A stretch of DNA of 32,708 bases from Planctomycetota bacterium (GTDB lineage: Bacteria; Planctomycetota; UBA8108; JACQVS01), in NCBI GenBank assembly GCA_016209605.1, contig JACQVS010000042.1, positions 1 to 32,708 on the forward strand. Reading direction: 5' to 3'. The position numbers and the translations under genes are program-made. A model generated the notes under the pieces. It worked only from the letters and a program-made list of their open reading frames with translations. It was not told where the DNA came from and made no database searches. Positions 9,401 through 16,564 of the stretch are shown piece by piece. How positions within the stretch are numbered: the first letter of the stretch is position 1; each line of letters opens with the position of its first letter.

Positions 9401-10077
9401 AGCTGGGCGAGGATGTGGTCCTGGAAGGGGACCGCGGCGAGGAGGTGCGGCTGCGGATTGTCGCCACGCTCTCGGGGAGCTTGTTCCAAGGGGAGCTGGT
9501 GATCAGCGAAGAGGCCTTTCTCGAGCGCTTCCCCGGGCGCGAGGGCTTCCAGTTCTTCCTGCTCGAGTTCACCGAGGGCGCGGCGCCAGAAGAGGTCGAG
9601 CTCGTCGAGCGGGGCCTCGAGGAAGGGCTCGAGCGTTACGGCTTCGAGGCGGTGGGCACGGGGAGCCTCCTGGCGCGGTACCAGGAGATCGAGAACACCT
9701 ACCTCTCCACCTTCGGGGCGCTGGGGGGCCTGGGGCTGCTCTTCGGCACGGCGGGCCTGGCGGTGGTGCTCCTGCGCCACGCCCTCGAGCGCCGCGGCGA
9801 GCTCGCGCTCCTCCAGGCCCTGGGCTTCCGCCGCGGGCGGCTGATGGTCCTGGTCCTCGCCGAGAACGTGCTCGTCCTCGCGGGGGGAATGCTCGCCGGT
9901 CTCCTCTCGGCGCTCCTCGCCATCGCCCCGCGCCTCCTCGAGCCCGGCGCCGCCATCCCGTGGCTGGCCATCGCGGCGCTCCTCGCGGCCGTGTTCCTGG
10001 CCGGTGGTCTCGCGAGCCTGGCGGCCGCCTGGGCCGCCCTGCGCGCGCCGCTCCTCTCGGCCCTGCGGGCGGAGTGA
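6493..10077 (+). CDS. Large FtsX-type ABC transporter permease
   Basis: This 1194-residue inner-membrane protein is the permease partner of the ATPase 3 bases upstream. One membrane helix near residues 19-45 (AVGAGVAIACAVLTGALITGDS) leads into a large periplasmic MacB-like region. The first FtsX core spans about 560-695 (SFFLIIAAALLVALLF, RSRELGTLLAMGFSG). Extra helices lie near 726-775 and 803-828, followed by a second periplasmic region and the second FtsX core at about 1069-1190 (RRGELALLQALGFRRGRL). Two FtsX cores in one chain mean a single polypeptide can replace the usual dimer or LolC/LolE pair. Start ATG 6493 follows the lolD TAA directly. A role in outer-membrane lipoprotein sorting or export is inferred from family and context only. 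Confidence 0.88.
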   Translation: MNPYRLAKFLFQSALYHWRMHLAVGAGVAIACAVLTGALITGDSIRASLRSLARERLGRFHFAVAGERFFAAGAAERLARSSRWPEGAAPPVPALILRGAASREVEEGQRRRAGGVTVAGVPESFFQRGFPEASAGGPPRAGFTAINAALARELGAQAGDSILLSFQKRAAAPLETFAGSRAEAGRVLRVTVERVIPDRGPGLFSLEPGQAAPRLAYLDLAELGRAAGAAGEASALLVAAPAEISESPAASWLERMTQAARAALRLEDLGFRLDPRPGLGCLALESRRMILDHETADLALAAAKRLGVPAVRVLTHLAESIALAGEGGKAIPYSTVSALEKTAALPFGPLALADGGPAPELAPGEILLNDWAARDLGLDPRRDLGREIVLTYYVARPDETAATRTAGFRLRGVVALDGLAADRRDVVLAPDSHPQPVAGLKGLAADRGLTPEFPGITDRTVKRMSDWKPPFSIDLARIRKVDEDYWEKHRATPKAFLSWADGERHFASRFGPATSILIAPRPGESLEEAAAALARELIEEDGLPEKLGFAWRPLRAQSLEAASGSTDFAMLFASFSFFLIIAAALLVALLFNLGIDRRSRELGTLLAMGFSGRAVVWKIYLAEGLLAAGAAGLAGLVLSWGYAALLIHGLATWWWGAVRAPYLVLEIRPGSLLAGYAAAEAVVALSLFFSTRRLRRLPVRRLLAGGAAAGINLSIARGLPVKSLGAASGAGALAIAVLALAHPGGLLPAAAAFFAAGALALVAGGALFSAWLRFPPSGSARRLRILQLWRLGARNAGRAPGRSLLTFGMVAAAVFLLAAVMASRRDPAEERPAYRSGNGGFALAAAAAAPLTLRFDTATGRKELGLEGLQVPAPSGRSSPVPWSHLKAFSMRVRPGDEASCLNLYAVRQPRLLGAPPAFIERGGFLFQAQRAETSEERANPWKLLQRRLPDGALPAIGDASSVAWILHKKLGEDVVLEGDRGEEVRLRIVATLSGSLFQGELVISEEAFLERFPGREGFQFFLLEFTEGAAPEEVELVERGLEEGLERYGFEAVGTGSLLARYQEIENTYLSTFGALGGLGLLFGTAGLAVVLLRHALERRGELALLQALGFRRGRLMVLVLAENVLVLAGGMLAGLLSALLAIAPRLLEPGAAIPWLAIAALLAAVFLAGGLASLAAAWAALRAPLLSALRAE

Positions 10078-10195
10078 GGTGATATTAGTCGTTTCATTTT
10101 TAAAACCTTTGATGTAATTTATGCTCCTCGTTGAGGTGAATCATTGAGATTTTTTCTGGCCCAACCTTTTCCATAGCTAAAAAGGGGACACGACG

Positions 10196-10585
10196 ATGAC
10201 CGAGATCAAATCGACCGGCGAGGAAGCCGCCAAAGAAGCCGTAAAAAGCGACCAAGAAACCAACCAATGGGCGATGTTTTTGCATTTTTCCCTCCTGGCG
10301 GGATTTGTCATACCGCTGGCGGGACTTGTCGCCCCGATCATCCTCTGGCAAATCAAGAAAAAAGAGCTCCCCGGAATCGATGTTCATGGGAAGATCGTCG
10401 TCAACTGGCTGATTTCGGCGGTCCTCTATGGCATCGGCAGCGCCATCTTGATTTTATTGTTTATCGGCATCCCGCTCTTGATCGCCCTCGGGGTCGTCAG
10501 CATCGTTTTTCCCATCATCGGCGGCATCAAGGCCAATAACGGCGAGGTCTGGAAATACCCCTTGACGATCCAGTTTTTGAAATAA
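10196..10585 (+). CDS. DUF4870 (Tic20-like) small membrane protein
   Basis: This 129-residue protein has a charged N-terminus (about 1-25) followed by three hydrophobic segments: FLHFSLLAGFVIPLAGLVAPIILW, IVVNWLISAVLYGIGSAILILLFIGIP and LLIALGVVSIVFPIIGGIKA. The pattern W-x-H-S-L-L-G-x-x-P-x-G-x-x-x-P-x-x-x-W, the following HGKIVVNW and the terminal GEVWKYPLTIQF match DUF4870, which resembles the Tic20 fold. Its function is not established. AAAGGGGA lies about 10 bases before the ATG. It sits between the permease operon and the GH99-like gene on the same strand. It is less GC-rich than its neighbours. Confidence 0.85.
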   Translation: MTEIKSTGEEAAKEAVKSDQETNQWAMFLHFSLLAGFVIPLAGLVAPIILWQIKKKELPGIDVHGKIVVNWLISAVLYGIGSAILILLFIGIPLLIALGVVSIVFPIIGGIKANNGEVWKYPLTIQFLK

Positions 10586-10617
10586 AGAGGCCGCGCGGGT
10601 GATTTTCGCCATCGACC

Positions 10618-13095
10618 ATGATACGACGACTTCGTTCCATCGCCTCAGCATTCTTCGCCGTCTCGACCATCGCCCTCGCCGGCGCCGGGCGCGCCGCGGA
10701 GGAGGCCGTCAAGCCGGCCGGCCCCCCGCGCCGCGTCCTCGCCTTTTACTACTCCTGGTACGGCGCGCCGGGGGGGCCGGCAAAATCCTGGATCCACTGG
10801 GAAGAAGGCGGTCACGACCCCGGTCGGCGCGATGAGCGCGGCTTTCACGATCTCGGCGCCGCCCATCAACCCATCGATGGGCCCTACGACAGCCTCGACC
10901 GGGAGACCATCCGCTGCCACGCCCGCTGGTCGGCGGAGGGCGGCATCGACGGCTGGATTTGCACGTGGTGGGGGATCGGGGATCGCCAGGACCGCGCCTT
11001 GAGGCTTGTCCTCGAGATCCTGGAGGAAATGAACGCTCCGATCGCCGCCACGGCTTACTTCGAGACCACGGGCGGCAGCGCGGCGCGGGCCATCGAGTGC
11101 CTAGAGCATCTCCTCAAAAGCTACGGCGAGCATCCCAAGTTCCTGAAGCACGAGGGGAAGCCGGTCATCTTCGTCTACGGCCGCGCCATGAGCGAATTGC
11201 CGCCGGCCGACTGGAAGAAAGTGGTCGCCGCGGTGCGCGATAAGCATCCGTGCCTCCTCATCGCCGACTCTGAAAACGGCGAGCTGATCCGGCTTTTCGG
11301 CGGCGGCCACAGCTACAACCCCGTCAGCCTGGTCCTGGGCGGCGCCGACATGGGAGCCTACTACAATCGCCTCATTGGGCTTTGCCGGGCAAACGGCGCC
11401 ATCGCCGCCGCGACGGTGCTGCCGGGCTACGACGACCGCCAGGTTCGCTCCCGCGGCTTCGCCCTCGACCGGCAAGGCGGCCGGGTCTATAGCGAGCTCT
11501 GGCAAAAAGCTCGCGCCGCCCGACCCGACTGGATCCTCATCACCAGCTTCAACGAGTGGCACGAGGGGAGCGAGATCGAGCCCAGCCGCGAGCACGGCCT
11601 CCACTACCTCGCGGCGACGCGCCGGGAGGCGGCCGCCTTCAAGCGCGGCGCCGGCGGGCTTCTCGTCGAGGCGGCGGCCCCGGGGAACAGGCTCACCGCG
11701 CCGCCCGTGATCGAGCTCGAGAAGGAGGCGCTTCTTTTCCTCCAGCCCGATCCTTTCCGCCGGTCCTGGACGCTCGCGAACCTCTCCGGCCTGCCGCAGG
11801 AAGTCAAGATCTCGACCGAGGAGGCCTGGCTCGTCAAGGTCCGCTCGAGCGACGATCCCGGCGCCGCCGCGGCCAGCGCCGCCCTTCTCGGGAGCCTCGG
11901 ATTGAAAGGGCGGCGCTGCCCCGTCGATCTTGGGCCGGAGGAGGAGATCCACTTCTGGTCTCGGGGCGAGCTCGAGCGCTATCTCGCCCGAGGCGGCTAC
12001 GGCGGCGCCGAGGAGATGCGGCGGTCGTTGGCGCTGGGGCGCCGGATTGGTCTCGTGAGCCCTTTTCTCCCGCCTCAAGGCTGGGGCCGGAGGCTGCGCG
12101 CCGCGGCAGGGCTCGAGGTTCCTCTGGCCGCTGCGGTGGATTCCGTCGCCCTCCATGTTAACGACGACCCGCCCGAGAACTGGAGAGTGCGGATGCGGCC
12201 GCCGCCCGGCTTCAAGCTCCAGAACGGCCGGCTCCGGATCGCCGGCGATGTGCCGCCGGGGGAATACAGGCTGCGCTTTGCCGCCGAGACCGAGCCGCCT
12301 CTCGAAACCGAGCTGGCTGTGGAAATCGCGCCGCCGTTCGAGATCCGGGCGGAAGGCGGCGGGGGAGGCTTGCAAGTTCTGGCTCGGCCAAATCTCGATC
12401 CCCGGTTGCTGGACTCGGTCAAGGAGCTTCCCATCTCCCTCCAGCTCCTTCAGCCGGAGGGCGAGCCGATCCGTGACGGCCGGCTGATTTTGAAGGCCGA
12501 CGACCACGTCCTTTCTGGCCGCTCCGACTGGGAGGTTCTTGGCCTCAGCAAGAATGGCCTGAAGCCCGGCGCCTCGCTGCGCTGCGCGCTCCTCTGGGCC
12601 GAGCAGGAGTTTCCGCGCCGTTATCTTCTGAGCGCCGCACTCGACCTCGGCCAAAGCCCGATGGGCATCGGCCTCGAGCACGCCGGCTTTGACGGGGAAG
12701 GGGATGGCGGCACGCGGGCGGCCGAAGCGGCCGGACGGCGATGCCGCGAGAACGAATCCATGGGACGCCACCATAGCTATTTCTACTTCAAGCTGAAAGG
12801 GGATCTCCTCCCCGGGGGCGACGCCGCCATCGAGGTTGAGTATTTCGACGAGGGAGCCGGCGCGTGGGGGATCCATTACGACTCTTTCGATGAGTCCCAG
12901 CCCCACGGCGGGGCCTACAAGGGCCTCGAGCCGGTGCGCCTCGAGGGGAGCGGCGCCTGGAAGACCAAGGTCTTCAACCTCTCGGACGCCCGATTCCGCG
13001 GCCGCGAGAACTTCGGCGCCGACTTCCGGGTCCACGCCACGGGGCCCCTGCGCCTCGCCCGCCTCCGCGCCTGGAAGGGCCCGGCGGGAGATTGA
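10618..13095 (+). CDS. Exported GH99-like glycoside hydrolase with C-terminal beta-sandwich
   Basis: Protein of 825 residues. The N-terminus is a signal peptide (RRLRSIASAFFAVSTIALAGAGRAAEE). Residues 40-345 match the GH99-like (endo-alpha-mannosidase/WbsX-related) barrel: VLAFYYSWYGAP, GGIDGWICTWWG, KPVIFVYGR and ILITSFNEWHEGSEIEP. In that last motif Glu313 and Glu316 occupy the E-x-x-E positions used as catalytic pair in characterised GH99 enzymes. A region with no recognised fold spans about 370-560, then a beta-rich C-terminus ends in a jelly-roll-like domain (HHSYFYFKLKGDLL, VEVEYFDEGAG, AWKTKVFNLSDARF) that may bind carbohydrate. It probably acts on mannan-like or other polysaccharides in the periplasm or outside. 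It starts 32 bases after the DUF4870 gene; the ATG has no strong ribosome binding site. Confidence 0.8.
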   Translation: MIRRLRSIASAFFAVSTIALAGAGRAAEEAVKPAGPPRRVLAFYYSWYGAPGGPAKSWIHWEEGGHDPGRRDERGFHDLGAAHQPIDGPYDSLDRETIRCHARWSAEGGIDGWICTWWGIGDRQDRALRLVLEILEEMNAPIAATAYFETTGGSAARAIECLEHLLKSYGEHPKFLKHEGKPVIFVYGRAMSELPPADWKKVVAAVRDKHPCLLIADSENGELIRLFGGGHSYNPVSLVLGGADMGAYYNRLIGLCRANGAIAAATVLPGYDDRQVRSRGFALDRQGGRVYSELWQKARAARPDWILITSFNEWHEGSEIEPSREHGLHYLAATRREAAAFKRGAGGLLVEAAAPGNRLTAPPVIELEKEALLFLQPDPFRRSWTLANLSGLPQEVKISTEEAWLVKVRSSDDPGAAAASAALLGSLGLKGRRCPVDLGPEEEIHFWSRGELERYLARGGYGGAEEMRRSLALGRRIGLVSPFLPPQGWGRRLRAAAGLEVPLAAAVDSVALHVNDDPPENWRVRMRPPPGFKLQNGRLRIAGDVPPGEYRLRFAAETEPPLETELAVEIAPPFEIRAEGGGGGLQVLARPNLDPRLLDSVKELPISLQLLQPEGEPIRDGRLILKADDHVLSGRSDWEVLGLSKNGLKPGASLRCALLWAEQEFPRRYLLSAALDLGQSPMGIGLEHAGFDGEGDGGTRAAEAAGRRCRENESMGRHHSYFYFKLKGDLLPGGDAAIEVEYFDEGAGAWGIHYDSFDESQPHGGAYKGLEPVRLEGSGAWKTKVFNLSDARFRGRENFGADFRVHATGPLRLARLRAWKGPAGD

Positions 13096-13161
13096 GCCGA
13101 GGGCGGGGGTCTAGTCAAATTTCCATTTCCTTAAAAACTACGTGCACGATCACCATTTAAT

Positions 13162-13677
13162 TTGACACCTGGTATCATTTCCCAGGCCAAGGATTTCCTC
13201 AACCGTTGCTCTTCGCAAACCGAAATTTTCTGCTTGGCCTGGGTCACGATCATGGGGTATTTGAGGATGGCCACCCATCCGGCCATTTTCAAGAGTCCGC
13301 TTTCCCCGGAGGAGGCCATGCAAAACATCGAAACCTTGGTTCAACGGCCGCAGGTCCGACTGCTTTCCGAAGAACAGGGCTTCTTGGACATTTACCGAAA
13401 TGCAACGCGCGGATTAGCCGTGCGAGGAAACCTGGTTCCCGATGCCCACCTCGCTAGCATTTTGCGGAAGCACAGTATTGATACGCTCTACAGCAATGAT
13501 TCGGATTTCCGTAAATTTGATTATTCAAATACATTCCTTATTTCCGGAATCCTCTACCTTTGCCGGCGATTCCGGAAACCTGGAACGAACGCCGATGGGC
13601 GCAGATTCCGGAAAGCGGGGGCCTTGGAAGGCGATTCCGGAAATCCTGACTGTCCGAGTGCGCCAACCATGAACTGA
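13162..13677 (+). pseudogene. VapC-type PIN-domain toxin remnant, broken at both ends
   Basis: The middle of this frame is clearly a VapC PIN domain: WVTIMGYLRMATHPAIFKSPLSPEEAM, then VRGNLVPDAHLASILRKHSIDTLYSNDSDFRKFD. It keeps the C-terminal acidic residues (Asp of VPDAHL, Asp of NDSDF). The N-terminal strand with the first catalytic Asp (usually xxDTNxLLYA) is absent; upstream sequence does not supply it, and the first available start is a TTG inside the domain. After FRKFD the sequence changes into a Ser/Arg/Gly-rich tail produced by several TTCCGGAA repeats. No antitoxin gene is seen. A PIN domain without its first Asp should not be an active RNase, so this is called a remnant. Confidence 0.75.
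13541..13643. repeat. Cluster of four TTCCGGAA-centred repeats
   Basis: TTCCGGAA occurs at 13542, 13570, 13606 and 13635, at spacings of 28, 36 and 29 bases. Three copies share the extended form GATTCCGGAAA in one orientation, and the first reads TTTCCGGAATC in the other. The cluster begins where the PIN-domain similarity ends. Multiple short repeats near an end are typical of IS21-like termini, so this may be a solo insertion-sequence end. No transposase is present. Confidence 0.6.
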
Positions 13678-13732
13678 AGACCCGAGCGCCGCTTTACGAC
13701 TGAAGTTGCTGGATTCCCTGACAGCGGTTCTA

Positions 13733-15199
13733 CTATCCCGCCGGCGCCATAAGCCGGCCCGCGAACAGGGTCGTGCTGGATGGGCGGTGGCGGATCAGGT
13801 AAATGAACGGATGATCGGCGCGAAATTCAGGAATAAAGTCGATATATTTAGGTAGCTCCATGGCGGCTCCCTCTAGCATTTCCAGGTCTGTTGCGGCGGC
13901 GGCTTCGGTGCCCTTCTCTTTCACCTCCAGGAAGGCCTTGTGGATGACCAGGGAAATGTACAACTGCTCAATAGGATTCTGAGACTCGGTCATGCCGCTG
14001 AAATCGGCGCTACCCCCAGTGGCTGGATTTTCAAAGGCGCTGGGCATGCCCAGGTCGCTGAGGATGCCGTTCAGCTCATAGGTCGTATCCAATCGGAACC
14101 TGGGCAGCGTCACATGCGCCAGGCGGTCTTCCAGCCGATCGATCCACCTCTTTAGATCTTCAGAACTGAGTCTTTGCTCCACCCCGAGAAGACCGTCAGA
14201 CCGGGCCGGCAACAAAATCACCATGGAGACCTCGCGCCCCCGATACGGCAGCTCCAGGACCTGGAAACCGTCGGCGCCTGGGTACTTGTTGCTGGTTGCT
14301 TTGTCATCGATCCGTATTTGCCTCGGGGTCGCTAAAAAACTGCCATCGGCGTTGAACGCCCCATAGCGGCAGCCTGGGACCGAGATGTTCTTCATCATCG
14401 GGGTCTTGGTCGATCTTCCCTCAGCATCTACAAATTCCTCCACCCGGGTCCCTTCTTCAGGAAACGGCTCCGCCCAGTCGCCTTTAAAGTAAATGGCGTT
14501 GACAAGCACCAGGCGCGTCAAGGCGTTCACAGTCCCCTCGGTCAGGAGATCCTTGATCCGTTCCCTGGTCTGCTCCTCCACCCAGCAGTTGATGCGTTTC
14601 CGTTCCGCCTCGTGATTATTCGCAAAATCGCAGGGGATTGCCGTTCCGGTGCCATAGTATTTTGCCAACGTCTCCAGGAACGCCTGGCGGAATCGATAGG
14701 ATCCCTCGCCCCACAAGGCATTGGCGATCTCCAATTCGTACTGGTCAATTTTCGGCAGCAGTGGATTCAGCTCATTGGCTATTTTTTTGATCTGAAAGGA
14801 AACTCTTATACACTCCGGCCATTTCTTTTCCTCCTCAAATTTTCGAAGGAGCTCCTCCTTCTCCTTGTGCTGCTGGCGAAGGACTTCGATCCTCGCGCGC
14901 TTCTCTAAGGTCTCTGGATCATCCCACGATTTGTTGAAGATTTGGAGAAGGCGCGCCATACTTCCATGGACCTCCTCGGTGTCCCAGGGATGCCCGCCGC
15001 ACCGGCCCTTCTTCAACCGGGCGGGAAAGGCGAGTACCGCAGCGAACTCATCGGCCGTCCGGCCGCGGGCGCCTTCGAAGGCCATGCTCAACGCCATGGC
15101 AATGGAAAATGGGGAAAAGAACAAATTGGCGCCGGCATTTTCCCCGGCAAGTTTCCGGTAAAGCTTGATGGCGAACTCCGTGGTGGCCTCGGTCATCAT
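13733..15199 (-). CDS. Serpin (serine protease inhibitor family), no signal peptide
   Basis: This 488-residue serpin would trap a target protease through its reactive-centre loop. Serpin hallmarks run throughout: NLFFSPFSIAMALSMAFEGARG (25-46), YELEIANALWG (154-164), LVLVNAIYFKGDW (230-242), GFQVLELPYRG (311-321) and FRADHPFIYLIRH (459-471). The hinge GTEAAAAT (430-437) is the form found in inhibitory serpins. The loop after it (DLEMLEGAAMELPKYIDFIPE) is about six residues longer than usual, so P1 cannot be fixed; Gly444 would be P1 by standard spacing. Two insertions stand out: about 60 highly charged helical residues at roughly 91-152, and about 20 residues at 284-306. There is no signal peptide, so a cytoplasmic location is likely. 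Base composition is less GC-rich than its neighbours. Confidence 0.9.
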   Translation of the reverse strand: MMTEATTEFAIKLYRKLAGENAGANLFFSPFSIAMALSMAFEGARGRTADEFAAVLAFPARLKKGRCGGHPWDTEEVHGSMARLLQIFNKSWDDPETLEKRARIEVLRQQHKEKEELLRKFEEEKKWPECIRVSFQIKKIANELNPLLPKIDQYELEIANALWGEGSYRFRQAFLETLAKYYGTGTAIPCDFANNHEAERKRINCWVEEQTRERIKDLLTEGTVNALTRLVLVNAIYFKGDWAEPFPEEGTRVEEFVDAEGRSTKTPMMKNISVPGCRYGAFNADGSFLATPRQIRIDDKATSNKYPGADGFQVLELPYRGREVSMVILLPARSDGLLGVEQRLSSEDLKRWIDRLEDRLAHVTLPRFRLDTTYELNGILSDLGMPSAFENPATGGSADFSGMTESQNPIEQLYISLVIHKAFLEVKEKGTEAAAATDLEMLEGAAMELPKYIDFIPEFRADHPFIYLIRHRPSSTTLFAGRLMAPAG

Positions 15200-15257
15200 T
15201 CGAACCTATCCCCGGCGTTATAAATTTGGAAGTCCAGATGTCCAGATTGCTGGTAAC

Positions 15258-15286
15258 AGTGTATTAAAAAATACGGTCGCTGTCAA
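15258..15286 (-). promoter_or_regulatory. Sigma70-type promoter of the serpin gene
   Basis: On the - strand, a perfect TTGACA (15286-15281) is separated by 17 bases from TACACT (15263-15258). Transcription would begin near 15250, leaving a leader of about 50 bases before the serpin ATG at 15199. Confidence 0.6.
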
Positions 15287-15728
15287 AAGCTGCCTTGCTG
15301 GGGCAACATCTTAACACTTGAAGCAAGTCTTTTCACCGCACCAGTACGTTCTGCTTACTGGCTGGCGGCTGGCGCTTTTAAGAGTCGCTTTGCCACCGTT
15401 TAATTAGCTTCGAATGGGGGCCTGATCCTAGAGAAAGGGCCGATTCGACGGGTCACGCCGCGGACACGGCTCCGGCTCTTGCCGTAGGGGAGCGAGGTCA
15501 CCGAGGCCGCGCTCACTCAAGCCAGCCGCGAGTTCGTGAGCGCCGACCGGGACTGCCTCGGCCTCTCTGTAGGCGACCCCCTCGGCCTCGACCGGCAGCC
15601 GGTATGAATGGCGAATAGGAAAATGACTGGCCAATACCGGTTAAGGCCAGCGGTTCCGCGCGGTTGTTTCCAATGGACGGACGGCGTGGATCAGGAGCTG
15701 AAGGCCTGGTTTCTCTCTTGGAGAGGTC
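15287..15728. other. Intergenic region with a possible decayed gene fragment
   Basis: No intact gene is seen. On the - strand, 15634-15428 is open and reads HSYRLPVEAEG, then AVPVGAHELAAGLSERGLGDL. This faintly recalls the RLPTEAEW and PVG...GLYDMLGNV blocks of formylglycine-generating-enzyme-like (SUMF1) domains with the middle deleted. The match is weak and the piece has no start signal. The rest, including the region upstream of the membrane-protein gene, shows nothing recognisable. Confidence 0.25.
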
Positions 15729-16256
15729 ATGGAGCGGGAAAAGCTTAAGAGAGTGGGCCGGCTGGCGCTGGCCTGCCTGGTCAACGCGGCGCTGGCCCAG
15801 ACGGCCTTCCAGCTCGGATTGTTGATGCTGGATCTCTATCTGGGCGATTCGTGGAGGCTGGCGGAGCTTTGGCGGGGAAGCTGGGTCTTCAACCTTCTGG
15901 CCGCGGTCCTGCTGGCTCCTCTCTGGCTGAAGATCATCCGGTCTTACCAGGCCTACACCTCGCCGGAAAAGGCCAGGTCCTTCAATGCCATCTCAGGAGT
16001 CGCGTATCTGGGGGCGGTGCTCCTGTTGCAGGTCTGGCTGAAATTTGTGCTGATGTTCGGACCTGCAACGGGTTCGGTTCTGATCCCTCTGATTGGCATC
16101 TTGATTGCCGCCCAGCTCATCGGGATGGCTTCCCCGATCATCCTGCCGATCGGACTGCTCGTGGGGATCATCGATGACCGGATCGTTCGACAGTGGGCGC
16201 TCCGGGATCGAAGGTGGCGGGCAGATCATCGTTTCCTGAAAAAGCCCCCTACGTAA
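15729..16256 (+). CDS. Polytopic membrane protein of unknown function
   Basis: This 175-residue protein is not recognised. It has four to five hydrophobic segments: about 10-36 (LALACLVNAALAQTAFQLGLLMLDL), 50-70 (SWVFNLLAAVLLAPLWLKII), 88-113 (SGVAYLGAVLLLQVWLKFVLMF) and 115-150 (two segments around VLIPLIGILIAAQLIGMASPIILPIGLLVGII). Both termini are basic, which favours cytoplasmic ends. GGAGAG lies 5 bases before the ATG. The last codons and TAA lie inside the hairpin that terminates the opposing tRNA gene, so the C-terminus (FLKKPPT) may be partly fortuitous. It has no operon partner. Confidence 0.7.
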   Translation: MEREKLKRVGRLALACLVNAALAQTAFQLGLLMLDLYLGDSWRLAELWRGSWVFNLLAAVLLAPLWLKIIRSYQAYTSPEKARSFNAISGVAYLGAVLLLQVWLKFVLMFGPATGSVLIPLIGILIAAQLIGMASPIILPIGLLVGIIDDRIVRQWALRDRRWRADHRFLKKPPT

Positions 16257-16278
16257 CTATTTGTTCCGTAGGGGGCTT
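16237..16278 (-). terminator. Rho-independent terminator of tRNA-Thr
   Basis: AAGCCCCCTACG (16242-16253) and CGTAGGGGGCTT (16267-16278) form a perfect 12-bp stem with a 13-base loop. On the - strand the stem runs into a T stretch (complement of 16238-16243), just downstream of tRNA-Thr. The hairpin also covers the end of the + strand membrane-protein gene, where no U tract follows. Confidence 0.8.
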
Positions 16279-16283
16279 ATATC

Positions 16284-16358
16284 TGGAGCCACCTCCGGGA
16301 TTTGAACCCGGAACCTCAGCTTTACGAAAGCCGTGCTCTACCGTTGAGCTAAGGTGGC
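16284..16358 (-). tRNA. tRNA-Thr (anticodon CGU)
   Basis: A 75-nucleotide cloverleaf with encoded CCA. The acceptor stem GCCACCT pairs with AGGTGGC, followed by discriminator T and CCA. The D stem is GCTC/GAGC, the anticodon loop TTCGTAA gives CGU (reads ACG), and the T arm is CCGGG-TTCAAAT-CCCGG. It lies 206 bases downstream of xerC on the same strand and is followed at once by a terminator hairpin. Confidence 0.95.
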
Positions 16359-16564
16359 TCAAAATGTCATGGATCTCTACAGGAAGGAATAGATTTTAAG
16401 CCTTTGAAGAGGCCCGTCAATGATGAGAGCGGAGGAATATCGGGGCGGCGGGGTGGGTGTGGCGGGCCCTCTTTTCGAGAACGATGGCGGGCAGGAGGGA
16501 GTCGCCATCGTCCTCGCGGGAAAGAAGAGGCCGGGAATTACCTGGGGCTCCGCAGGATTCGGGA

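Noticed and set aside
11101..13035. 644-codon - strand open frame inside the GH99-like gene
   Set aside because: The + strand protein has a signal peptide and catalytic motif; the opposite frame is low-complexity shadow.
13541..13643. TTCCGGAA array as a CRISPR
   Set aside because: Repeats are only 8-11 bases, spacing is uneven (28, 36 and 29), one is inverted and no cas gene is nearby.
16193..16399. Protein with GGLYLEPPPGFEPGTSALRKPCSTVELRW
   Set aside because: This is translation across tRNA-Thr, a known recurrent artefact.
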